A DNA stretch of 64,000 bases from Puccinia triticina. Its lineage: Eukaryota > Basidiomycota > Pucciniomycetes > Pucciniales > Pucciniaceae. The number at the start of each line of letters is the position of its first letter. Position 1 is the stretch's first letter. The notes beneath the pieces are model-generated. The model saw nothing but the letters and a program-made list of their open reading frames with translations, was not told the origin of the DNA and did not search any database. The stretch is from NCBI RefSeq assembly GCF_026914185.1, contig NC_070575.1:62001-126000 (forward strand), given 5' to 3'. Of this stretch, positions 35,213 to 47,600 are shown one piece after another. Made by a program: the position numbers and the translations under genes.

Positions 35213-37780
35213 GAGAGCTGGCGCGCCGTCCCTGCGCCAGCAAAAGGCGCGCACTTGCTGGCTGGTTTGGAGGTGCCCGTTGGTGCACATTTTTCAAATG
35301 TGGCGCCATCAACCCTACCCTCAGTAACACCAGCCATGTCCCCAAGTGAATCTGTTTGTATTAAGACTCAGGACACAGACGCTCAAGTGGACACAATGAG
35401 AGGAGCCAAGAGGCTTGAGAGGAGGGGCAGTGAGGGGGGACGCTCACCGGATGCGGCTCGAGGACAGAGCGGATTTTTGAGAGAAGAACCGATGAGGACT
35501 TGATTGCTTGGACTAGGCTAGGTATAAATAGACTAACACCATGGGAGTTTTCTTGGCACTTGCATGCAAGTGCCATTGCAAAATATTGTTTAAGAACCCT
35601 GTTAGATATATCCTGGAACATTAACCTCAAAACACGCTGAAGTCATGATAAATTTGTGTTGAGATGGTGCTCAATTGAGCTGAAGGAATGCTGAAAAAGG
35701 GTTGAATTTGATTGAAAACCATCCCAAACTTGACTCTATGTATTATTGGAACTATTTGAGAACACATTTCAAACTGCCTTGCAAAGCAATCCCACTTTCT
35801 TAAATCCACAAAATCATAGACCTCTAGATCTAAGTTTTTGGGTGTTCTCTTCCCACAAAATGGCAGAAAAAGCCTACAAATCTCACAGCACACGTTGAAA
35901 TCCCCAAAGGCCCAAAGGCCCTATGGATGACCCTCCAGCTGTGCCGAAGCAACAAGCAAAAGTGGGCCGGTTGTTAGAGTGGTCCAGGAAGGCCCTAATC
36001 AAGTAATTAGTGGGCTTCCAGGGAGGGGGTAGGACAAAACCGGATCCCCTGGGGGGACAAACCGGTGCAAATTGATCTCCTTTAAATAACCACGATGGGC
36101 TATGCCACCGCACACTGTACCAAACGTCGCCAACACCCTGTTTGTTACCATTCACTATTGCTATCATCACTGTACCAACCCAGCGCCTTCCAGCCACTTT
36201 TCCAACCAACTCAGCTTTTTTTCCATTCCCCGCTGGTTTGTTCCTCCCCTTGCCTGCATTCCTTGTCATCACCCCATAGCTGTCTACTGACATTTCAATT
36301 GGTTACACAAACATGTCCCTTGGCCAATAGTTTTTTACAACCATACAGCACTCACACCGCCTCACTCACCTCACGCCCGTTGTGGTGCGCCATTTGGTAC
36401 ACGCAGGGACAACACTCATTTTGCGGCGCGGCGCGCGGAAAGACATCAAGAACAAATCCTCAAGGTACAAGATCTATGGTGGCGCGGCGGCATCCCCCTC
36501 AAGACGTTTCAGGAGTTTCATCTTTTTTTTTTTTTTTTCTTTCCTTTTTTTTTCTTTCTATCTTTGTTTGAGATGTTTTGTTTCTTAGGACCTTGACTTG
36601 TTTCCTTTCTCTACTGCGCGCGTTGGATGGTTACAGTGGGGAGGGTTTGGTTTTTTTTTTTTATTCCTTTGATTAGTTGTTTGTTGGCTTGCTGTGTTGT
36701 GTGTGTTGTAGCGTGTGCGCGTGCGGGGTGTGATGACGGGTCCGCAGTGCGCGGCGCCTCCTGGAGTCTGAGTTCGCCCACGAACTCAGAGGAAGGGGGG
36801 CATGGAACCTAGCTGATCCCAATTAGGAATCCATCAGAATCTTATCGCTCATCATCCGGCGCCCTCCAGAGTGCCATACCAAATCTTATTGATCCTTGAG
36901 AACCTCTTTCTGATTCCAGTTTTCTTCTTCCCTCAAAAACAACAAACCGCCGACGCGCGCTCAAACGCCGTTGTAAAATCTTTCCCCCCCAAACCTCATG
37001 TCGCTCAACAGATCCTCCTTGCTCATCCCGACCATCACCCGGAGGGCACATAAAATCTCTTTTTCCCATTCCCCTCCAACTAACTGCCGCCGGCCTGCAC
37101 CGGACGGAGTTCCACACCGTTCTAGACACCACAGTTGCTTTCCTACACACAAGCCCTCTTCTACCATGCCCATCATGCATTTGCCGTTTTGCCCTGCTTG
37201 CCTTCCATCAGCTTTATGGACCAAGCACTCCAACCATCTTTCTTTCCATCAATCCTCGCCACCACTGCGCTCGCCCGCCTATGTACTTGTTTCCAGTCAC
37301 TCGAGTGTTTTTTTACTGCGCAGCTGGTTGGAGAGAAAAGGGATTGTCAAATCAGGAACCCAGAAGAAGAAAAAAGAGTTGAGTCCTAGCGCTGTTTATA
37401 ACCAACTTCATATTATTTGCGAGACGAAATTAATCCTCTTGGAACGTTATTTAGTTATCTCTCCATGGTCGCCGACAACTACTACAGCGCTCTTGATAAA
37501 TCTTACAACAGCTGGAACAAATCCGCTCTTTGATCTTGGTTGGAAAGTCATGGTATTGCTGAACCTCTGCGACAAGTGTGAGATGATTATTCTATGGAGG
37601 TTGGAGCAAAAGCCAAATGAGACAGGTTTGCCTTTAATAATCCCGGTGTTCATTGATGGTGATTGACAATTAGAATCATATTTTCTCTAGATTCAAAGTG
37701 GTCAATTGATCATGGATTACTACCAGGCCGAGAAAGCGAAACGATTTGACTTCTTTTCATAAAAGTATTCCGATTTCGCT
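35213..37780. other. Intergenic DNA with LTR-like fragment, no confident gene
   Basis: At about 35500-35590 a TATA-like GGTATAAATAGAC is followed by ACACCATGGGAGTTT and CACTTGCATGCAAGTGCCAT. A similar phrase occurs inverted at 43940-43990. From 36095 to 37670 there are open frames on both strands, the longest 36998-37666 (+, 222 residues from ATG), but composition and content show no recognisable domain and no preferred strand. I do not call a gene. Confidence 0.35.
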
Positions 37781-37799
37781 TCAAATTCCAGTGAAAACG

Positions 37800-38180
37800 T
37801 CAGATTGGCAGACAATTGAGTGCGCGGTTGGCTGCGTATTCATGGGGTAGAGGTCCCAATGAGCACCAATCGCGAAGAAACACTTCAGTTAATGCACGAA
37901 AATTGTAAGTAATTGCTTCAAGTCACATTGACCTTATTCATTTGTGCTTGGAGCCAACTTCGTGATAATTTTGGTCAAGACGGCGAGCCAAAAGGTAAGA
38001 TCTGTGATATCATTTTCTCAGTTACCAATGCATTTTCTTTGAGCAAGTAGGCTCTCGAAGACACTATCAAAAGGATCAAGGAGGCTGTTGGGGCTGGAGG
38101 TATCAAGCAAGACGCTGCCAGCTATAAGGAAGCAATCTACGAGATACCGCACTGGCTGCCAATCAAGCTTAATGCGAGCT
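37800..38180 (+). pseudogene. Possible remnant of an Ish1/Msc1-like gene
   Basis: The plus strand reads GWLRIHGVEVPMSTNREETL then QLMHEN before a perfect GTAAGT donor at about 37908. This resembles the Ish1 domain consensus of a WL-x-HG-x-x-VP segment followed by (T/S)REELL. The reading frame is closed by TGA just upstream, and the next candidate piece (LRDNFGQDGEPK at about 37960) does not join in the expected phase. After a second intron ALEDTIKRIKEAVGAGGIKQ continues to about 38170. Either a decayed gene or a gene whose exons I mis-joined. Confidence 0.3.
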
Positions 38181-39780
38181 CTAAAAAAATCAATCCTATC
38201 TTCATGTTCTTATCCGAACTTAACATTCATGACTCCATCCTAATCTAGACGCCCTGCCAATGGGTGGTCTTCTCGCGAGGGCTTTATTTTTTACCTAATT
38301 GCTCAAGTAAATGTCTTGCTGCTATGTATCACGGTTGAGCGCCCCAGAAACCAATGATCCAATCTACTGTCATTCCTTCGCAATCATGGCGGGCCATGAA
38401 TAAGGGATGTGAATTTCTAATTGAAGGATGTTCTGTCCTGCATCAGTCTCCGGAACTACGACGGCTTACATCTATTGAGACCGTCGAGCAGTCAACTAGA
38501 CAGCCAAACATGATTGCCCTGCCTGTATCTCAAGCTGAGTAGCAACAACCAATACTTGGGTGGAAGCTGATCGGCCGAGGTCTTCCTCTTGGACACACAC
38601 TCCTCTTTGACTGTGCCAAAGAAGAGCTTGATCATCGGCCCAAAACAATTAAATACCCTCCATGATGGTTATGCCTCTGATTCGCCAATTGTCCTGTCAA
38701 GCTTGTCAATCACATTCATCTGCAGGATCTGCATTACCATGTTTGTCTCTCTCTGATCTATAATAAATTGTCTTGTTGAGGACTAAAGTAAAACTCTTAA
38801 TTAAATATCTTGAAGGTCAGATCTTCAAAAATGAACTCTTCAATTAATTTGATCATCACAGATCCACAACCAAGTGTTATTCCACAGGAATGTTGTCCCG
38901 CCCACACAGGTTATTTTTCATGTCACTGCCCACAAAACTGCTGGTTAAAACTGAAATAATAATATCACTGTGATTATCAACTTGTTGGAATGAAGTTGAC
39001 TGCAAGTGCATATTGAGGGGAAGGTGCCTGCTATGCTGAATTTTTGACTCTGGTTTAAATTTGGTTCACCAAGCAATATATTGATTGACATCACTTGGTT
39101 CTCCACAACCAGTTGAATTCCTGGAAAAGACTATAGAATTTAGGTATTGCCATTGGAGTTTTGATTTGCAGGCTATGCCGATGAGTTTTTGGAGCTGGGT
39201 GCCTGGGCAAAGGATGCTGTGCTGCATGAATAGCAATAGGAGACCTCGGAGTTGCCCAATGATAAATCAGGAGTGTTACAGAAGAAGTGGTTTTTTGTCA
39301 GGGGTTCAGGTTAGCACCATGGTATGTAAATTTCATGGTGGATGTGAGCCTGAGCCTCTATAGTGGCTACAGGACACAAGAAAAGTGGGAGGCACTGGTT
39401 GTATTTCTTGGGATAAAGAACTACAATCAGAGAGAAGAGAGAAAGAGAAAGAAAGAGAAAGAGACAGAGAATATAATGATCTGGAGGGGGTCTATCTACT
39501 CCTTGTAGGAGGATCCTCAAAAGTCTACTTGAATCACCTGGAAAAGTGATAAGGACAGCTGTGCCAGACCAACAAGGGCTACAGCCTCCGCGCGCACCAA
39601 GGAGACGGTGGGGGGACACAGAATAGTAATACTAATCTGCTCTGATTTTTAGACTGAGTCTAGGATTAACAGAGTAACCTTTGATCTTGAGAATAGTAGA
39701 GGTGAAAGCAATAAAGAGGAGCAATCAGGAGGCACAGAGAATCACTCTGGATAATCAAGGTTCAAATGAAGAGTATACTT
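38181..39780. other. Intergenic DNA
   Basis: No supported gene. A 62-residue frame at 38354-38542 (+) starts at ATG but shows no known feature. A purine-rich GA tract lies at 39431-39474. No RNA gene seen. Confidence 0.3.
39431..39474. repeat. AGAGAA/GAAAGA purine microsatellite
   Basis: An uninterrupted purine run of short AGAGAAG and AAAGAG units. It is simple sequence; its position outside the gypsy element argues against it being that element's polypurine tract. Confidence 0.6.
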
Positions 39781-39782
39781 AC

Positions 39783-40214
39783 TGTCAATATCCTAGGCGC
39801 CTGTGACGGTAGGAGTACTGGGAGCGTGGTATCCTCTTGTAAGGTGATCCTGGGTTATCTACGGGGTGGTTCTGGGTGGTCTGAAGTCTGTAGATCCTCC
39901 TCAGGCAAGGGGGATCCTGACTTCGAAAATTTTCACAGTTTGCTTATGTAATTACATATGTACATGTGGTTTGGCGCGCCTGGTAGCGCTGACACGTCAC
40001 AACTGCGCATGCGCGCCACAACTCAAGGACTCAGGGAAGGAGTAGAGTTACAAAGAATTGGTGAGTTGTAACTAGGGTTAAAATTGCGTGAGGAAACAGA
40101 ATATGAAGTCAGAATAAGGATATCTCTTAAGATGGAAAAGATATAAAGCAATTCATATGTAAAAGTAGATAAAAGGCAGACTTTGGGTCAGCTGTGATGA
40201 CTCTAAGGCTGACA
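39783..40214 (-). repeat. Putative 3' LTR of the gypsy element
   Basis: Read on the minus strand it starts TGTCAGCCTTAGAG immediately after GGTGGTAGGGAA (polypurine tract candidate) and would end GGATATTGACA, giving TGTCA/TGACA inverted ends and 432 bp. A TTTATATC motif lies near the start. No second copy is present in the window to confirm the limits. Confidence 0.4.
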
Positions 40215-40251
40215 TTCCCTACCACCAAAAAGGTTGGATTTCTGTAAGAAA

Positions 40252-43200
40252 TTAAACCATAGGGGTAGACCTCTTTTCACTTCTGAACTTCCTGAGAAGG
40301 ATAGCAGAGTCTGGAATGTCCTTCTCTAGGAGCCATTCATCATGGTCAGCACTCATACCCTTGTATCTAGCTAAGTACATCATCACATCTCTGTTCTCTA
40401 CTCTCAATCTTTTCTCTCTGAGAATCTTCTGTATGACTTTATTCTGAGGGGTCTTATCCATGGGGGGAATAACAACTTTAACCTTCTGTCTCAAGGGGAA
40501 CTTATCTGGATTGGGGTCTTTGTATGGTTTCACCAAGCTGACAGGAAATGTAGGATGTTTTCTGCTGAACTCTTCAGTCAGAATCACTTCTACAGCATTC
40601 TTCCCATGTAAAGCTTTCACAAAGAATGGTCCAGTGAAGGAGTCTCTCATCTTCTTAGGGCCAGACAGGTTGTTAAAGTTTGCAGTGGATATTAGGACTT
40701 TATCACCAACTTTAAAGCATGGTTCTTTGTGAGTCTTGTCCCATCTCTCTTTGTTGTAGGATGTAGCTTCTGTTATGCATTGTTCTGCATGTTTTCTAGC
40801 TTTCTCAAAGATTTTCCCATAGGCAAGAGCAGTAGGATGAAGGTCTACAGAGTCTTGTTTCAAGAAATTCCTGGGAAGGTTTGGGATCCAGCCTTTCTCC
40901 AGGATGGCAGGAGGTTTTCCGGTAGTTGAATGTATGCTGGTGCAATAAGCTAGCTCAAGGATTGGTAGGAGTGAAACCCAGTCATGAGTGTAACCATCAT
41001 TGTCTTTGAATTCTAGACCATATGCACAAAACCTCCTGATCATGTCTTCAAGTGTTTGGATCATCCTTTCAGCTAATCCATCAGTCTGAGGGTGGTAAGC
41101 AGTGGAGAAGGAGAGTTTTGTTCCTAGCATGCTATGTAAGCCAGTCCAGAATTCAGATGTGAACTTAGGATCTCTGTCAGAGATGATGATTCTGGGGATG
41201 CCAGTTCTAGGCATTACTCTGTTCCAAAACAGTATGGCAGTGTCCATGGCAGAGTCATCTTTGAAGCAGGGTACAAATATTGGGGTCTTAGAGTATCTGT
41301 CTACTATTACCAGACAAGCATTGAAACTAGCAGCTCCTCCAGGGGACAAGGATGTTACCCAATCCATGTTAATCACATCCCATGGCTTTGAAGGTTCTTC
41401 TATTTTCATCAGCAGTCCAAATCTCTTGCCTGTGGCTTTATTGGCTTTCTGGCATCTATCACAGGAAGAGCAGTATTCACCAGTGTCTTGTCTCCAATTA
41501 GCCCACCAAGCAGTATCAGCTACTTTTTCCAAAGTTCTGTCTTCAGAAAGATTACCAGAGTAGACACTGTCATGGCATTCATGCAAGATTGTGTTAATGC
41601 TGTCTTTATCAGCTAGAACCAGCACAGAATTGTGTTTTTCTCTGAAGTAGATGAGGCCATCAAAAAGTGAGAATCTTCCTTCATCATATAACTTTCTCCA
41701 AGGTTCCTGTAGAGAGTTTTTTAGTTGGGAATCCTTGGCATCCTTCAGCAAAAGCTCAGACAAGATAGTAGTGTTCTTGTCTTGCTGGTAACCTTCTCTT
41801 ACTGAGTCAAAGAATTCATTCTTGAAGGTAGAGACATGTATACCCATGATGGGGAACCTATCATCATCTTTATCTTCTGGGTCATAAGCAGGGTTACTTG
41901 GATCATTTGGTAAAGCCCATCTGCTGAGTCCATCAGCATTCTTGTGAATGTTCCCATCTCTGTGGATGATGGTCATATTGCCTCTGTATTCCTGAATGGC
42001 AATCTGCCACCTGAGCATATGTCTGTTGGGAGTCTTCATGTTCAGCAGAGATCTCAGAGCTGTGCAATCTGTTACAACATGAAAGACACTGCCATCCAAG
42101 TAGTAATGGAGTTTTTCTAGGGCCCAAACTAGACATAAGCATTCAAGTTGACTAGCACCATATCTTGTTTCACTGTCCTTTAGTTGTCTGGATATGAAAA
42201 CAATGGGTCCTTCTTTCCTCACTCCATCAATAACTTGGACTTGGTGTAAAGCAGCACCTAGACCAGTCATGCTAGCATCTACATATAGTGTAAAGGGATG
42301 GGCCCAGTCTGGGAACAGTAGTAAGGGTGCTGTAGTCAGTTTCTCTTTCAACAAGTTGTATGCCACTATCCTATGATGAGTCATCTCATATATGACATCA
42401 ATCCTAGTTAGCTCAGTAAGAGGTTTTGCTATCTCAGCAAACTTCTCAATGTGCTGTCTGTAGTAACCAGCAAAACCAAGAAAGGATTGCATTTCCTTCC
42501 TGCTACTAGGCACAGGCTTTTGGAGGACAGCAGCTACTTTGTTCTGATCTATTCCTATAGCAATTCCAGAAACAAGATGGCCTAGAGCTTTGATCTGGTC
42601 AAACCCAAAGTTACACTTCTTCAAGGAGATTTTCATGTTCATGTTGATGACAACTTTAAGTATCCTGTCTATCCTAGTCAGGTGTTCCTCCCAAGTATTG
42701 GACATAATGATAATATCATCAATGTAGATAATGACCCACTTCTCATCAATTTCTTTTCTGAACTCAATGTCCATCATCCTCTGGAAATGAGAGGGGGCAT
42801 TCTTGATTCCAAAGGGCATTCTCAGGTATTCATATATTCCTTTGTGCATAATGATCCTAAGTAGGTGTCTGGAATCTTCTGCAATGACATTTTGATGAAA
42901 ACCTTTGAGTACATCCATGCTAGTCAGAAATTTGGCTTTGGCTAGATTGTTCAGAGTTTCACTGATTTTTGGAATAGGATATCTGTCTGAAGCAGTGTAG
43001 GAGTTTAGGGCTCTGAAATCTCCTACCATTCTGGACTTCCCATTATGCCAGGCAATAATAACAGGAGTGGTGATTTCAACTACTTCATTATGGCCAACTT
43101 TCCTCAGAACATTCAGGTTTACTAGTTCTTCAATATGTTGCTCAAGAGCTTCTCTGCTTTTGGGGCTAGCAGGATAAGGAGGTCTTCTGAGAAGAGGAGG

Positions 43201-43779
43201 ATAAGGCCTTTCAGTTGTTAACTTGAGATGAACTTCATGACCTTTAATGGCACCAAGAGGTTGGTTGGTGTTAGAGAAAGCAAGTTTGTTATTAAAGAGG
43301 ACTTCAAATAGCTTCTCTTTCTGCTCAATAGTTAACTTATCACTGAACTTGGCTTCACAGAGTTCTTCCACAATAAATTGCTGCAGTTGAGGGTGGGACT
43401 TCTTTACAGCAGAAATTTCATTGGAAGGACTCATTTTCTCCAGATGATGAGATTTAAAACTGAATTTCTTCCTCTTGTTTTCATTTCCAATGGTAAAGAA
43501 TCTCTCTTTGCTGTTAGTGATATCAAAACCATAAAGAGACATGTAATCATTCCCAAGGATAAGGTAGTTTATTCTTGCATTTTTCATAACTACAAATTCT
43601 GCTAGAATTCTAATGGAACCTTTAGTGTGAGGGAAAATTAAAGCCATTTCTATTATGCCCATTGGCTGTAACTGATCACTACAACTATGGAATTTGGCAT
43701 GATTGATTGGCATGAGCTTGTTCTCCCACTCAGGTATTATAGAATCTAGCAATTTGTTGCTGATGATTGAACAAGAAGC
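40252..43779 (-). CDS. pol: Gypsy pol polyprotein (RT-RNase H-integrase-chromodomain), lacking gag
   Basis: An open frame of about 1175 codons with no initiating ATG of its own. Counting from the Leu at 43752, the RT blocks are MVGDFRALN (about 243), [26 protein letters not shown] and YIDDIIIMS (about 343). RNase H has [15 protein letters not shown] and a later [10 protein letters not shown]. The integrase has an H-H-C-C zinc knuckle ([12 protein letters not shown] ... CSSCDRC), [18 protein letters not shown] and [20 protein letters not shown]. The chromodomain is at the end ([17 protein letters not shown]). Immediately upstream the protease active-site region reads PILETGPI, then TAA at 43782-43780, then [13 protein letters not shown]. 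The stop and the Glu-Thr-Gly in place of Asp-Thr/Ser-Gly indicate an inactivated copy. RT and IN themselves are uninterrupted. Confidence 0.9.
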   Translation of the reverse strand, partial: ASCSIISNKLLDSIIPEWENKLMPINHAKFHSCSDQLQPMGIIEMALIFPHTKGSIRILAEFVVMKNARINYLILGNDYMSLYGFDITNSKERFFTIGNENKRKKFSFKSHHLEKMSPSNEISAVKKSHPQLQQFIVEELCEAKFSDKLTIEQKEKLFEVLFNNKLAFSNTNQPLGAIKGHEVHLKLTTERPYPPLLRRPPYPASPKSREALEQHIEELVNLNVLRKVGHNEVVEITTPVIIAWHNGKSRMVGDFRALNSYTASDRYPIPKISETLNNLAKAKFLTSMDVLKGFHQNVIAEDSRHLLRIIMHKGIYEYLRMPFGIKNAPSHFQRMMDIEFRKEIDEKWVIIYIDDIIIMSNTWEEHLTRIDRILKVVINMNMKISLKKCNFGFDQIKALGHLVSGIAIGIDQNKVAAVLQKPVPSSRKEMQSFLGFAGYYRQHIEKFAEIAKPLTELTRIDVIYEMTHHRIVAYNLLKEKLTTAPLLLFPDWAHPFTLYVDASMTGLGAALHQVQVIDGVRKEGPIVFISRQLKDSETRYGASQLECLCLVWALEKLHYYLDGSVFHVVTDCTALRSLLNMKTPNRHMLRWQIAIQEYRGNMTIIHRDGNIHKNADGLSRWALPNDPSNPAYDPEDKDDDRFPIMGIHVSTFKNEFFDSVREGYQQDKNTTILSELLLKDAKDSQLKNSLQEPWRKLYDEGRFSLFDGLIYFREKHNSVLVLADKDSINTILHECHDSVYSGNLSEDRTLEKVADTAWWANWRQDTGEYCSSCDRCQKANKATGKRFGLLMKIEEPSKPWDVINMDWVTSLSPGGAASFNACLVIVDRYSKTPIFVPCFKDDSAMDTAILFWNRVMPRTGIPRIIISDRDPKFTSEFWTGLHSMLGTKLSFSTAYHPQTDGLAERMIQTLEDMIRRFCAYGLEFKDNDGYTHDWVSLLPILELAYCTSIHSTTGKPPAILEKGWIPNLPRNFLKQDSVDLHPTALAYGKIFEKARKHAEQCITEATSYNKERWDKTHKEPCFKVGDKVLISTANFNNLSGPKKMRDSFTGPFFVKALHGKNAVEVILTEEFSRKHPTFPVSLVKPYKDPNPDKFPLRQKVKVVIPPMDKTPQNKVIQKILREKRLRVENRDVMMYLARYKGMSADHDEWLLEKDIPDSAILLRKFRSEKRSTPMV

Positions 43780-43830
43780 TTAAATTGGCCCTGTTTCCAG
43801 GATAGGTATGGAATACATTTTACACATACA

Positions 43831-44658
43831 TTATACCATACATCAAGTGTTTTTCAATTTAATATCAGAATATTTTGTGGCAGACATGAACCTTGCCTTC
43901 AAACCAGTATCTAACTGAGATCCAACAAAATCTATAACTGAGTTCAGAGATGGCACTTGCATGCAAGTGCTGAGCAAACTCCCATGGTGTAAGTACAAGC
44001 ATCAAGTTGTGGTCAAGTGGCATATTGAATATGCATGGAAGTGAGTGGAAACGAACGGAAGAAGGAACAATGAGAATCAGTGACATCCAAGATATCACAC
44101 ACAGAGCAAGCACACACGAGGTCATCAGTAGATAGGAGAGCACACAGACAGTTCTAGACAAGGATCAAGGTCACAGGGCTTAGAAAATGATAAGGACATA
44201 ACCAGATCTAAAAGACAACATCAGGAGACAAGCATATGTGAGGAGTTTTGGATGAGAAAGAAGGAAGAGAGGCAGATGGAAGATAGAAATCCAACAGAAT
44301 CAGTTTATCCCAGCCCACCAACCTCAGTAATTTCTCCATCCAGGTTCCCAAATGAAGGGTTAATATGGGAAGTGGGTTCAAGTCAATGTAGGGAGGAATA
44401 ATTTTTGGTGGTTTCTTGTGGTTGGTTTTAGGGCATTGGGGGTTGGCCAGGAAGATTGTGCAAGCTTTGGTAGGGTGAGGATAAAGTTCATGTTCATTTT
44501 CCCCAGAAACCCATGATTTGGTGGCAGGTTTACAATTTACGCTTGGTATTGAAAAATGTTTGAAACTTTTTTGGGTCTGCATCTGCACCTGAATAAGTAT
44601 TTTTTTTGTATTTTAAACTCATTTCAAACCAAACCCAAAACATTCCCAAATATTGTTT
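43831..44658. other. Flank with LTR-like fragment
   Basis: On the minus strand 43990-43940 reads ACACCATGGGAGTTT...CACTTGCATGCAAGTGCCAT, matching 35530-35575 on the plus strand, so two fragments of one repeat lie inverted about 8 kb apart. The rest is non-coding. Confidence 0.35.
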
Positions 44659-47600
44659 GGGAGTTGAAAAATCGACTCCCGTAAATTAATTTATCGACTC
44701 CCAAAACGTGTTTACGTCGCGGGGACCGTCTCACGAAGTCCATGTTAAGCTAGTCAACCAGTGTTTCCTATCTTAGTCTCTCTTTGTATGCTTGTCACAT
44801 GTCTGTCATTTCACATCACCTGTCACATATCACTACTCTACCTGAGACAGCGCACGTGGAAGGTCCCTTTCCTCATCCTTCCACAACCATCACCCACTCG
44901 TCTCCACCTCGTGTCCGCTGATCTCAGGTAGAGTCCTTTGTTTTCTCTTTCTTCTCTTTTTCTCTCTCTTCTGTTTCTTTCCTTCTCCTTGTGACTGATC
45001 TTGTGCAATGATATTATCCTTCCACAACCATCACCCACTCGTCTCCACCTCGTGTCCGCTGATCTCAGCCCCAGTCTAGCTCATCAGTCCAGACAGGGTC
45101 CGCGGGACCAAATTTTGACCCGCGCGGATTTCGGGAGTTGTAAAATTAATTTTGCTATCCAGAATGGGAGTCGGAATTTTAATTTCACAAAAATTGCCAA
45201 AAAATAAAGAAAAATTTATACCTCCTCACTGGGGCCCCCAAAGCCCCCCAACATTTTACAGCAGGCAGAAAATGCTCTTAAGAGCACATGGTGAGCTGCA
45301 CGGCAGTAGCACACCCCAGGAAATGGGTGTGCTACTGTGGGTCTAATTTCGGGGATTTCCTACTAAGGAAATCCGCCAAAGCATTAGCTATGGTGCCCCA
45401 AGGCCCCCCAAAGTTTTACAGTGCGCAGAAATACCGCTGAAAAGAACCTTGTGAGCTTTTTGGAAGTAGCACACCCCAGGCAAGTCACGTGCAACTGGGG
45501 GTCTAATTTGGTGGATTTCCTACTAAGGATATCTGCCAGAACCAGCTACTGTGCTGCAAAGTGCACCAAATTTTGGATCATAAAGTTAAATAATCTGTAT
45601 TAAAACATTTAGCTGCAAGGCAGTAACCCACCAACAGAAATAATTTTGGGTCAGCTGGGGCTTTTGGTCATATCTACTACTAATTGCCTCCACCATAGTT
45701 ATTAGTCCCTCTGCCACAGTTATTGGTCCCTCTGCCACAGTCAGTTGTCCCTCTGCCACAGCTATGAGTCCCTCCACCAAATTGAATAGTGCCTCTGACA
45801 CAGTTATTAGTCCCTCTGCCACAGTTATCAGTCCCCCCGCCACAGTTATTGGTCCCTCCACCAGCTATTAGTCCCTCTGCCTATTAAATGTGGCAGAGGG
45901 ACTAATATCTGTGGCAGACACACTATTAACTGTGGTTGAGGGACTAATAACTGTGGCAGGGGGACTAATAACTGTGGCGAAGGGACTAATAACTGTGTCG
46001 GAGGCACTATTCAATTTGGCGGAGGGACTACTAACTGTGGCATAGGGACAAATTACTGTGGCAGAGGGATCAATAACTGCGGCAGAGGGACTAATAACTA
46101 TAACAGAGGCAATTATTTGTTGTGATGCTAAAAACCAGGTCGGGGACCCAAAGTGTCCGCACGGGTTTGCGGAGGTCGCGGGCTGTGTATTCCGCAAGGC
46201 TGGGGCGGAGCGGCACAGTGCGGAATATTTCCACAAGGCGGAGCGCGGGGCTATTTCCATGGCGCGGCGGCGGCGGAGCTGGACTCAAATTAAGCAGGCC
46301 GGCGCGGACTGGATAGTATAGGCTGTGACTGGGGGAAGCCGTGGCAGCCAAAGCGGGCTACGTCAGCGGGCATAGCTGGGGTGGAGGCGGTGTGTGGGAT
46401 CCCGGCATTGAAGGCTGGACAGGGGCAAGGAAGCTAAGGCAAGAGGAGTCTGATGGAGGGTGATGACGTGCGGCGATGTTGACAGAAGATCCGCGTGAGA
46501 GCGGAATGGGCGGATGACATGCGTGGTTTTGGGAGCGGGGCTTGGCGGATGGCATGCATGAGGGGCGGGCGGAGGAGGATGGTTTTCTTTCTCACGTTGT
46601 TTTCCTTTTTGCACGGAGGGGGGGGGGGGAGAGTTTTCCCAATCCATCATCTCATGTTTGTTCTTCTTCATGGATTCTGGTTATTCTTGTTATTCTTGTT
46701 ACTCTGGTACAGATTCCTTATGGCGGAGATTTGACCACTTGCAGCGGAGTTGTTTTGACTTGCGGAGTTTGTCTTTTGTGTACTTTATGGCGGATTTTAT
46801 GGCTTATTGCGGCTTTTCTACGTGTCTTTGCGGTTATGCATACATTAGTTTACTCGCTCTTTGATCATTGCGCCCCTACATGTACTTTCAGAGCGGAGCT
46901 GAGTTTCCCAGATCACCCGACTTTACCCGGGAAACATCTTGGAGCAGCGGAGGTCCTGACATTTCTACACAGGGATCTCTCTTGTTCACCACATCGTAGA
47001 TATGACCAAAAGCCCCAGCTGACTCAAGATCATTTCTGTTGGTGGGTTACTGCCTTGCAGCTAAATGTTTTAATACAGATTATTTAACTTTATGATCCAA
47101 AATTTGGTGCACTTTGCAGCACAGTAGCTGGTTCTGGCAGATATCCTTAGTAGGAAATCCACCAAATTAGACCCCCAGTTGCACGTGACTTGCCTGGGGT
47201 GTGCTACTGCCAAGAAGCTCACAAGGTTCTTTTCAGCAGTATTTCTGCGCACTGTAAAACTTTGGGGGGCTTTGGGGCACCATAGCTAATGCTTTGGCGG
47301 ATTTCCTTAGTAGGAAATCCCCGAAATTAGACCCACAGTAGCACACCCATTTCCTGGGGTGTGCTACTGCCGTGCAGCTCACCATGTGCTCTTAAGAGCA
47401 TTTTCTGCCTGCTGTAAAATGTTGGGGGGCTTTGGGCGCCCCAGTGAGGAGGTATAAATTTTTCTTTATTTTTTGCCATTTTTTGTGAAATTAAAATTCC
47501 GACTCCCATTCTGGATAGCGGAGTTAATTTTCCGACTCCCAAAATCCGCGTGGGTCAAAATTTGGTCCCGCAGACCCGGGTTGGACGTCGTGAGACGGTC

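Larger units (their letters stand above)
39783..43830 (-). mobile_element. 5'-truncated Ty3/gypsy retrotransposon (chromovirus type)
   Basis: A minus-strand element with protease remnant, RT, RNase H, integrase and chromodomain in one frame (40252-43779). No gag region and no 5' LTR are recognisable beyond about 43830. The 3' LTR is placed at 39783-40214 by inference from TGTCA...TGACA ends and an adjacent purine-rich GGTGGTAGGGA tract. The order RT-RNase H-IN is diagnostic of Ty3/gypsy, and the C-terminal chromodomain marks the chromovirus branch common in fungi. Confidence 0.85.

Noticed and set aside
36998..37666. A 222-residue ATG-initiated frame
   Set aside because: Opposite-strand frames in the same place are also long, no domain is visible, and no introns or conserved words support it; left as unassigned.
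43831..44658. 5' LTR of the gypsy element
   Set aside because: The sequence does not match the proposed 3' LTR at 39783-40214, so the element appears truncated rather than complete.
45586..46260. Heptapeptide-repeat proteins on both strands
   Set aside because: A 21-bp tandem repeat keeps frames open mechanically; the direction reverses mid-array and no other coding sign exists.
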